64,000 nt of DNA from Linum tenue (lineage: Eukaryota; Streptophyta; Magnoliopsida; Malpighiales; Linaceae): positions 62,136,200 through 62,200,199 of the forward strand of contig CAMGYJ010000005.1 in assembly GCA_946122785.1 (NCBI GenBank), in the 5' to 3' direction. This document shows, piece after piece, positions 1 through 9,479 of the stretch. Both the position numbers and the translations under genes were made by a program. Every line of letters begins with the position of its first letter. The first letter of the stretch is position 1. The notes under the pieces are model-generated. The model was not told the origin of the DNA. It made no database searches and saw nothing but the letters and a program-made list of their open reading frames with translations.

Positions 1-446
1 GAAGGGAAATATGGATATTTCGGGAACCAGGGTTCTTAGAACTGAATCGATTTTCCAAATTTTCGACCGAAAAACCGAATTACTATAATTGCAAGCTCCA
101 AATGGTGGATTTTTATGTTTATAATTTTTTCAAACTTAAATATCATGTTAGTGTTTTATGACTTATGTGTTGAAATGTTTGATTCTATCATTGATGATGC
201 ATATAATTGCAAATTTATTGTTTATACTAGGGTTAAAAAATAATTAAAAAGGGAGAAAATACAAGTAGTCTCACAAATTCGGTTTTGTGTGAAATTCTTA
301 ACCAAACCGAATTATAATTTGGTTTAGACCGATCGAACCGAATTATAATTCGGTTCAAATTCAGTTTGAGGTTTGGGGGAATTTGTGAACCAGGTATTCA
401 TAATTTCGGTTCGGTCGAAACTGAACCGACCGAATGTCCACCCCTA
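1..446. mobile_element. hAT-type MITE, one end only
   Basis: The stretch is rich in CCGAA/TTCGG motifs of both orientations (CGGTTCGGTCGAAAC near 405-420) and ends with the terminal motif GTCCACCCCTA at 446, a typical hAT-type plant MITE end whose partner would start TAGGGGTG. The other end lies outside the window, so no target duplication can be checked. The family assignment rests on the terminal motif and subterminal repeats only. Confidence 0.5.
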
Positions 447-719
447 GTTGTAGTGAAGAATGCTTTAGTGGAAGGGATAGGGTTACATTATAGAAGATGC
501 ATCAATGCATATCATTGTTGCGATTGAGATGTATTGATCATCCATGAGGAACTTTCTTATCGATTGTGTATCCTTTACTTATCTTGTCATTTCGTTTATG
601 ATTTACTTTATGATATATCTCTGTAATTACTAAACACAGGGAACCTCAACTCATCAATATCTGATGTGTCTTTGTTTGAGCATTAAATAATTGGTTATGA
701 GTAGTTATTATTAGAAGAC

Positions 720-1560
720 CTTGTGGAATACGATCCTAGACATATCTATGAATTTTATTACTTTGATTGCATATCACACGCATGCACATCGAACACTTAT
801 CAACAAAAAACTACACTTCATCATTAATTCGCCCTTGTTCCCGATTACAAATTTTCCTAAGATACCTTATGCGCGAGTTCCCATCCACTACCACGGTAAA
901 GCCTTGCTAAGCAAAAAGGCACAACGACCAAAAACCAAACATTTACCTCGACGGAAGAGCATATATCTTGTCGACTATAGTCTCAAAGTCTCGTCAATAG
1001 AGAAGCGCATATGCCAAAGGCCCAACATTATACTCGGTAGATGAGAAAATGTCTCACCCCCTACCCCGGCGAAGCCTTTCTATGCGAGAAGTGCATGGGC
1101 TGAAGGACAAACATTTGAATCAACAAAGGAGCATATATCCCACCCATTACTATGGAGAAACCTTAATAAACGAGAAGAGCATGGGCCGAAGCCCAATCAT
1201 CTGACTAAGCATATGATCAAATTGATGCCCATTATCATGACAAAGCCTCACTAAGCGAGAAGCATTCATGTCAAAGCCCAGCATCTGACTCCGCGTAGAG
1301 AAAACATCCCATCCACTATAGTGTCAGTTTTGATAATTGAAAGACACGCGGACTAGCAATCGAGTATGGCATTTCTTGACTATATAAATGCCTTGAATTG
1401 ACTATCCAAAGATCACGTTAAATTGGAAGTGCTCGTACCATTGTGTGCCCAATCCAAGAATGAAGTTAAGAAGAAATAGACACAACTGAAATTAATGTGG
1501 AGGGAGTGGTAGATGTGAGGAACAACGATTAAATTAGAACGCTCGAGCGGGCTATTAATC
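720..1560. repeat. Degenerate repeat, possibly an old LTR
   Basis: Between about 1020 and 1330 a loose unit recurs several times (variants of GCGAGAAG, GCATGGGCCGAAGCCCA and CATCTGACT). A TATA-like GACTATATAAATGCC lies at 1379-1393. This looks like decayed LTR sequence next to the gypsy-type remnant that follows, but no second LTR copy was found. The preceding 447-719 shows nothing recognisable. Confidence 0.25.
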
Positions 1561-4200
1561 CAAACATAAGACAAAGGAAAGGGGACAAGTAAGCTCAAAC
1601 AAACAAACCCATAAATACAATCTAACCTTACACCTAGTCACCCGAAAGGCCACCACCCTATGTCTGATCTCCGAAGGCCCACCTCTTTGAACCTCACCAC
1701 CTTTGTCTTCACTAAAGACCACAAGGTCAGAGTGCACCAGCTTTGCTCCATCAGCCGCCATATGGAAGTGGTTCAACACATCCATATATACATCCATGGT
1801 GTTGCAATTCAGCTGGGGGGGGGGGTTCTTTTCCTTCACCATTTTAGGCATGATGTAGATGGTCTTGAGCTTAACATCCTCCATAATATTCTTATGCTAG
1901 TAGGTGCATGAATTCAGATGATCACACATGGACGAACGTGCCTAGGCAAAGTCTGCGTCAATGTGTGCCAACTTCTCTTGGACATCACAAACTAAGGCTT
2001 TCATGACTACCTTCTCCATTTTTACTTGGTTTTGGCTGGCTGTTAGGGTGTCGATGATCGTAGCTTTGGTGGAAAGACGGGAGGTAAAATCATTCTCGAC
2101 CTTCTCACGCTCATCTTTCAAACATGTGGACAACAACCTTTCCACTTCCCCCACCCGTATATTTTGCCTTGTCCAATTAGGTGGTTAGGCCACCTACTTC
2201 TGCCTGAGCAGAGTCAAGCGCTGACTGCAGATAACCTGAATTTCTAGTAGTGACAACTGCCTTCATTTGTTGTTGCATCTGAAATACAATTTTCATAAAG
2301 AGGAATTGTGTGTGCAAAGTAGATATTAAAAGACAAACATATGAGAGCAAGATTAAAAGAGTGTTGTTGCATGGAACATGGACTAAAGGAAAGCCCTAGT
2401 GAAGTTGTTGGTAGCGATGGTGGGGGGATTAAGAAGCTCATGGAACGCTCTTGCCACATTCAAGACGCCCTTCAGATGAGTGATGGTCGAGGGGTCGCCA
2501 AATAAAAAGAAGACACCTTCAAATTTTCGCTCCAAGTCCCCGAGACCGCACATAGAATACACCCCAACAACGCTCAATGGACCAACGACACTCGAGAATT
2601 TATGGGCCACCATCCAAGTACCATCTTCATCTTGGCACAAATGGTTTGCTTCAACTGATGGGGACTTAGCTTGTAGAGCTTGCATGCTTTGACTTGCGTA
2701 CCATCCCGATAGTAGGATTGGTTGGGGTAGTATGTGTTTTGTGCACATCCTCTGCCATTTCTTTTCACGCCTTACCCTCCATTCACTGTTTGGCTGTAGG
2801 AGTGAGCAAGTCAACTACAGAAGGATGAAATAACGCTTTCTCAACCTTTCTCATAGGCCTACTCATGGATAGAGTCCCATAACCGAAGTCTTCATAAAGA
2901 AATTCAAAATTTTAAAAAACAAGAAAGTTATATTAAAAAATGGGGTGGAGATAGGATGTAAGCGCATAGAAAAGTATCACGAGTGAAAAGCACGAATATG
3001 CTCCCCAAGTGGTAAATCTCGCCCAAGACACGCGCTTTCCTCATATCTCAGTGGCGCCTCATGCCTATAAAGTTCCCAAGAATTAGGTTCTAGTGCGCTT
3101 GTTGATCATTGTCCAGACCATTGACGTGATTAAAGGTCTAAATTATGCCCCGACTGAAGATAGTTGTTGCATAATCACTGTCATACCTTCAACTAATGAG
3201 GTGGATGAAAAACAAGATGTGAAAAGGAGCATTTTCGCTCCCTTTCTCTTAGTCCTACTCAAGGTCATTAGAGTCTCATAACCGAAGTTTGCATAAAGAA
3301 ATCAAAAGTAAAAAAAAAAAAACAAGAACGTTATATTAAAAATGGGGCGAGGATAAGATGTAATAGAGTAGAAAAGTATCATAAGTGAAAAGCACGAATG
3401 CGCTCCCTAAAATGGTAAAGCTCGCATCTCATTAGTGCCTCATGCCTATACACGTCACAATAATCAGGTTGAAATACACATATTGGTTGTTGTCCAGACC
3501 CTCGGTGTGATTGAATGTCTAAATCATACCCCGGCTGAAAATAACCATTGTGGCTTGATTGCCGTCATACCATCAACTTGTGTGGTGGATGAAAAGAAGA
3601 TGTGAAACCATGGCCTACCAAGCTTTGGCTAACCTATCACATAAAGTAGCCGAAGCCACCCTTTTCCCTCTTTTTGATGGACTAGTTGGTCCTACCCTTC
3701 TTTATCGAATAAAGCGTGTGAAATAAGTCCATGCTTGGCAAACCTAGCTTGTGACATACTAGTTTGAAAGCGCACGAGTGGAAGATGATGGAAGAAAAAA
3801 GCTTACAAAGAGGGCACTGCATTAGGAAAAATGTCTTGATAATATCGGATTCCAGTAGAATCTTGAGGATGAACTTGAACAACTCCATGTAGACGCACAT
3901 CCAGTTGGACAGATAGCTGCCAAAGCACCCCTCAGTAGACGGGATGACATAATCCCATTCTTTCGGCAGTCAGAGCACGTTGATGTACATTAACATTTTG
4001 TTGACATTCGTGCTGGTGGGAGAATCTGCGCCTTGCACCAGTACACTATAATTTGGTGGATAGCCACCCCACAGACTGTCAATCCCTCACCCGATAATTG
4101 GCCTTACCAGGAAATAGGTTGATAGTTGTCAGCTTTTCCAAGTTAAAGGCTCCCTCGTCTGATTTTTTTTCTCCGGGTCGGTAGTAAATTCAGAACTCCC
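1555..4200 (-). pseudogene. Remnant of a gypsy-type transposon ORF (PF04195-like)
   Basis: Several minus-strand reading fragments lie in order. The one at 3682-3900 resembles the conserved core of the plant 'putative gypsy type transposon' domain (pattern MxxFKFxLKI, CPLCKLxSS, SFILxCxxxG-like spacing, ending with PSxDLF). Downstream fragments at 2383-2814 and 1942-2154 carry Lys/Arg-rich and coiled-coil-like sequence usual for the rest of such ORFs. Stops and frameshifts are everywhere, so no protein is made. The assignment is by remembered pattern, not a search; a different gag-like ORF is possible. Confidence 0.4.
2849..3620. repeat. Tandem duplication, ~399-bp unit
   Basis: Two diverged copies follow each other (about 2849-3247 and 3248-3620). 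Shared anchors include CATAACCGAAG (2878 and 3277), AAAAGTATCA, GTGAAAAGCACGAAT, CATGCCTATA, TGTCCAGACC and GTGGATGAAAA. The duplication lies inside the gypsy-type remnant. Confidence 0.7.
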
Positions 4201-4844
4201 GGAGGTACCCACTTCTTAATAGGCGTATGGGTGGTGCGACATGCCCGGTTGTAGCTCTTATTATTCACATTTCACCAATATTATAACAAGCATGCATATC
4301 TTCTCACCTCGCTTTATATTGTCGTACCTTTTCCATCCAAACAACATTTTACTTCTCAACTTACATCCCCTAAAATTTATAACCTCCTATCCATTTTAGA
4401 CCCCCCTCAAATTGGTTCCTCCTATTTGTCAGACAATGGCGGGATTGTGAGAGTCCATCAAGTGTTCAAGGTCAGAGAGACATCTAATTCAGAAAACCCA
4501 AACTGAGCCAGTCCTAAACCACCCCTAATCAACATAGGATGGCAATTAATACAATAATTAGAAAAATAAAAAACTATCTTTAGGAGACCAAGGTATAATT
4601 GAATTAACCAAGGTATAATTTTTTGAATCGAAAAATCGTATCCCAAAATCGAGCTGAATGTTCTGTTCCACGTTTTCTACCTCACCCATTACCCAACCTA
4701 TAGGCCAAAGCTCCAAACCTAATTGAGCGCCCTCGGCTCTAACCCATCACAGAGAGTCGAGAGAGACATTCAAAGTTATATATTTGCTCTCTTAAGAGCA
4801 AGAAACCCATGATACATCAGAGTAGCCATGTGTGATGATCCCAC
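4201..4844. other. Spacer with no recognised gene
   Basis: No credible coding frame or element end was recognised. A short palindrome GCTCTCTTAAGAGC lies near 4789-4802. Confidence 0.5.
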
Positions 4845-4852
4845 ATCATAGA

Positions 4853-5537
4853 TAGGGATGACAACAAAACCCGAACCCATGGGTACCCACCCGAACCAAT
4901 CCAGTCAACGCGGGTAAAATCCGTGTTGACTGATTTTGGGTCGGGTTCGGGTTTAAACCTACTACACTATTCACCGGGTTGGGTTTGGGTTTAGGTAAAC
5001 CCGCCCATGGGTACCCGCCCACACACATATAATCTTTTCCGGTATATTTAATATTCTAAATAATATATCTTCATTAAACAACTAATATTCTTTATGTTTG
5101 TGGAGACATGTATAATTTGTTCTTTCTAATTGTTTAGAATGAAGTTGATATAATGGAGTGGAGAGTGAAGAAACTTAGTTGACAAGGAAGAAACTTTCAA
5201 TTAGTCTTGTGGTTTATAGATGTTTATCTTTAATTTTGAACAATTTGTATTGATCATTTGCGGTTTGCTTGTATGCTTTAGATAAGTGTTTTTTATATGA
5301 ATAATTTGTATGAGAAAATTGATGTTAAGCTTTTATTTTGAAAGAAACTTGTTATTGTAAATATTTTACCATAAAAACCCACGGGTACCCATGAACCCGC
5401 GGATACCCAGCGGGTTGGGTTGGGTTTGAGTTTTTTAAACCCAACGGATTTTACCCCGGGTTTTTTGACGGATAAACCCATGGGTTTGGGTTTGGGTTTG
5501 ACATAACCCGCCCCAACCCGACCCATTGCCATCCCTA
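4853..5537. mobile_element. hAT-type MITE with perfect 8-bp TSD
   Basis: The element starts TAGGGATGACAA and ends with the inverse TTGCCATCCCTA. Both sides carry the identical 8-bp duplication ATCATAGA (4845-4852 and 5538-5545). Subterminal regions contain many GGGTACCC/ACCCATGGGT motifs in both orientations. It is 685 bp long and encodes no transposase. An 8-bp TSD and TAGGG ends are the hAT hallmark. Confidence 0.9.
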
Positions 5538-5913
5538 ATCATAGAGAGTAGAGAAAGATATCGAAAGTCATCTCTTCTCTTGCCAACTTTTGTTGCCAAC
5601 TCACCCTTGTGCAACCGTGAGAGTTGGATCATGGTTGTCACCTCAATTGAATGTCGACCAGTTGAACCTGGTATAATTGGTATCCGTTATGAAATCGACT
5701 GAAATACCACTAACATGACTGGTTTCCGGTTTTAAAAAAATGATGTAGTTTCGGTGAATTTAATTAACAAAAAATTAAAAAAAATTTCTATGATTTTGAA
5801 AGGTAAACGTTGATGTTATTTGTTGGATTCAAATATAGGTATTTGAGTGTTGACTTTACGTTGTATTTAAATATAAATATTTGTTAGTTTGTTTGAAAGG
5901 TTGTATTTTTTTT

Positions 5914-7605
5914 GGGTAAATGCCAAGTTTGGTCACTGTGTTTACTAAAATGTGACATGTTTAGTCACTGAAAAAAATTAATATCGATAATGGTCACTAA
6001 GTTTAGTAAAACATGTCATGTTTGGTCACTCTCCGTTAGTCTCCGTTAACACCGTTAATTTAGTGGTGACGTGACTAACAGAATTGCCTAGTCAGCCAAT
6101 TTTAACCCAAAAAAGTTCAAACCCAACCCGCCACGTCATAAACACCCAACCCAACCCCTAACCTGACCCATGACCCATGGAAAACCCCTCTCCTCTGCCA
6201 TCCGCCACCAAGAAAAAGATCAGTCCTTCCCCCGTCCCTTTCCACTTGATGACGAGCTGCCCGCAGCCACAATGAATCAAAATCAGAACAAAAACCCCAA
6301 AATCCTTTCGCATCTGCCGTCGATGGGAAACCCTTCCCATCTACTCCAATCGAGCTCCTGGTTCCAGAGAACCACCGTTTCTCCTTCAACAACAAAATCG
6401 GGATCTGATTATCCACAAACCAAACATCTCTAATGCCTGCAGATCTCCGGCAAAGTAGAGCAAACTGAAGAGGAGCAGCTGTCCACAACCATAATCTAGG
6501 AGAGAGCGACGTCTCTCACGGGTAAGTGGGTGTGGTAGAAAGCGCGAAGAGTCGGGGTGAGCTGCTTGTTGACGAAATGTTTGAACTCGGCGTAGGACTT
6601 ACAATTTGGAGTGAGTTCAATTGGTGACGGCGAGCTTTAAAGTTTCTCGGCATTGAAGGTCGGGGACCCAGTGGTGGTAAGGTCCAAGGACGACTGTTTG
6701 TGGGCAGAAGGAGTGGCGATGCCGGATGGGGGCGGATTCCGGGAGGTGGAAGATGGAAGGGCAGATCTGGGAGACGACATCTTTATGCTCAACAGCGTCC
6801 TGAACCAAATCTTGGGAGGCCGAGGTCCCTAAAAGTGAACAAGTAGTCACAGCTCCATTCCCCATTCCACCTCCCGTTCCCCGTCGATATCGTAATCAAA
6901 CGCCGTGGAGCTTTGCCGCTCCTTTTGCTGCTACCCTAAACCCAGTTCACTATTCCTCATCACTAACCTCATTCAGTGACTTAATCAAGCAAAATGAACT
7001 ATTGCATAGCCAGAGCAATTGAATCTGGGTTGGAGACTAAACTGCTAAATGAAGGGTTCCGTGCGTACAAGCTGCTGCGGCTAGGTGTGGTAAGTGTCGT
7101 GATTTCTGGAACCGGCGACGACGATTCTGGGAGATGGCAGTCGTTTGACGGAATTCCTACTGCTTCTGATTAGTCTTGTTATTGTTGTGGTGGTGGTTTG
7201 GCGCAGGCCTTCGCTTGTATGGCGTCGGTGTGAGATGAGAGATGACGGTGGCGCTCGACGAAGGTGGCTTTCAGGGTTTCCAATTTTGTTTTGTTAGGTG
7301 GGCTATGGTTTGGTTATGGGTCGGGTTGGGTTAATATTTTGGGTTGGGTGTATGTCATGGCGGGTTTAGTGACGTGGCAGGTCGGATTTGACCATTTTCG
7401 GGTCAAAACGAAGCTGATTAGGAGCTCCCTTTAGCCACGTCAGCACATAACGGACTCAATTAACGGAGTTAGACGGAAACTAACAGAGAGTGACTAAATA
7501 TGACCTGTTTTGGTAATTAGAGTGACCAAATTTGATATTAACTTTTTCTAGTGACTAAACATGACACAATTTAATAATCATAGTGACCAAATGTGTCATT
7601 AACCC
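5914..7605. mobile_element. Mutator-like element with long TIRs, inserted in LINE tail
   Basis: Left end GGGTAAATGCCAAGTTTGGT and the inverse of the right end GGGTTAATGACACATTTGGT continue as imperfect inverted repeats for roughly 200 bp, with CACTxxGTTTxG, TCCGTTA and CGTCAC blocks on both sides. Flanks are ATTTTTTTT (5905-5913) and ATTTTTTTA (7606-7614), an 8/9 match to the 9-bp TSD of Mutator elements, though the target is a homopolymer. No transposase is visible. The GC-richer interior (about 6150-7290) looks like captured gene sequence, including a short ATG-led frame at 6994 followed by a GTAAGT-type donor. Confidence 0.75.
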
Positions 7606-7764
7606 ATTTTTTTATGAATGGTTAGTTATATATTAATCATAAAAAAACCCAGTTACTCTGTGGCAACAATCCCTGCCACTGAGGAGAAAAACAACATCTA
7701 AAATCACCTGTAATCTATCTATGAAGAGCCAAGAATTATACAGCAGCAACAACATCAGATGCAC

Positions 7765-8190
7765 TCAAAAGAAAGCAACTACTTTCACAGCTTCACACAC
7801 AACCTGTACTTCATCCTTAATCAATTTAACAGCTTCACTAAGACTTAAAACTGACCCTCCAAACCTGGCGGAGCATCTCACCCTCCAAATATTACTGATC
7901 ATAGATAGCCAAATCATTCTGCCAGCCCTTGAATGAGGAGCAGATGTTGAATAGGTATCAATAGCCCACTTTAGTTCAGTAGACCATAAATTTGAAGAAG
8001 CTCTATTGCAGAATCTGGAATAAAGCTCTTTGAATAGCTCCTTATACCTGCAGCACTCTGCAAACAGATGGTTTTGAGTCTCAATCCTACATTTACAATA
8101 AACACATGCAGTTACCCCCTTGGAAGCCCCAGGCAATCATTTTATCACATGTGGAGATGAACCGTTTAATGACCAGCCAACTTACAAACT
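7765..8190 (-). pseudogene. LINE ORF2 C-terminus (zf-RVT)
   Basis: The minus-strand frame shows the zinc-binding pattern of plant LINE reverse transcriptases (CVYC, then HLFAECC), preceded in the next frame by a segment of the kind seen just before the finger (DKMIAWGFQG). A G-run at about 8118 separates the two frames, so there is a frameshift. It ends with TGA at 7765. It belongs to the same LINE as the RT remnant at 13184-14614, from which it is separated by the Gypsy insertion. Confidence 0.75.
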
Positions 8191-8208
8191 GATTACATTT
8201 ACAATAAG

Positions 8209-8522
8209 TCCCTGTTTTGGACTCTGTTTTCCGGTGGCGCAATTGCGTCAAATCGTTGGTCGATTTCAAGCTTCAATTGGCCCAATTGAGCCTGGAATCT
8301 TGCGTCAATCTGGGTCAAAAACTCCTCCATGTCGAACTGATGTCCAGCCATGGTTTGTTGGTTCGAATGATCGGGGCTTTCGTCTTTCGCCGTGTGCTCT
8401 GGCTTTTTCCCTCGAAGAGCAGGGTCAGCAGACGCAGAACCTTTCGATCTCGTCCACGGCGCAGTTGCTGCCACTCTTCCCTCCGTTCTGTCCTCTGTGT
8501 AGAACCAGGCGATGATGCCACT
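8209..8522 (-). repeat. Partial second internal unit downstream of the 3' LTR
   Basis: This segment duplicates 11913-12226 (primer-binding site and first gag codons) with about one difference (GATCGGGG versus GATCCGGG). It lies on the far side of the 3' LTR, where host DNA should begin. It implies a former tandem array sharing one LTR, truncated by deletion. The junction with LINE sequence is at 8208/8209. Confidence 0.85.
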
Positions 8523-9479
8523 TGATAACACCAAGGATGGCGTTGGATCAGAGTTACGCAACCCAAACCCAAAGAATTTGAGCCTCTTGATTCCGGTGAA
8601 CAAACAGGGGAACTAAACAAGCTTGTGAAGCTTGTTTTCGTGATGAATGGTGATGGGAACGAGAGGGAATCCTCACACCTGGGAGGATGCACAGTCGTTA
8701 TAGGGTTACCTTCGAATGATCGAGTGGGGTTGCTCGATCAATAGGCCAAAGTTCAGCAAGTTTTGATCGCAACCAAAACCAATTTCAACTCACAACTCAA
8801 AACGTTGAGAATTTGGGGGTTTTTCTTCACAAATCAACTCTGAATGTTACAAAACGAGTTTGAGGCCTTTTATAGTCTTACATAATTACAAACAAACTAG
8901 AATAAGGATTGAAACTAACCTAACTAAATATGGAAACTAAATTACAAACATAATCCGAATTGAATTGGGAATCCTTGTTTGACACGGATTACTGGCAGTG
9001 CGAGATAGCTTCTTTGAAGCCCTCGACAATAGTCTTCCTAGATGATTCGATCTCACCCAATCCCTTGTCGTTGTAGAAGGAAACTTCCTCTGTATCCTCC
9101 AACTTGAATCAGCTCGAACTCATTTCCCAAACTCAAGTTATGGGTCTTCAAAGGTAGCACCTTGATCACAGTTTCTGCCTTAGTCAAATCTGGACAGATT
9201 CCAGGTTTCTTCTTAGCATTTTGTGAGACTTGAAAAACATACTTCCTGGAACCTCCTCGAGCTCCATGACATATCAATGAGCTCATAAAGTCTTGAAGTT
9301 CACATTGATGCTTTGATCCTTCATTTCCAACAACTGGTTTGAGAGATATGAGCCTCCAAAGTAGGCTCCTTAAACTGGATTCCATACTTAGCCATTTTCC
9401 TCCACTCTTCTTCCAAACTTCACTTCCTTCTTTCTTAAGCAATTCCAACTTCAAGATTGATCCAATTGGGATCATATCA
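8523..9479 (-). repeat. 3' LTR of the gag-only Gypsy element
   Basis: It is 957 bp, reads TGATATGATC at its minus-strand start and TTATCA at its end, and is nearly identical to the copy at 12227-13183. Visible differences include TATAGTCTT versus TATAGGCTT and AAATATGG versus AAGCAAGG. The gag frame runs on into this LTR and stops at 9053. Confidence 0.9.

Noticed and set aside
1808..1816. G-run and the longer T/G run at 43328-43350 as regulatory signals
   Set aside because: Simple homopolymers, prone to assembly error; no supporting context.
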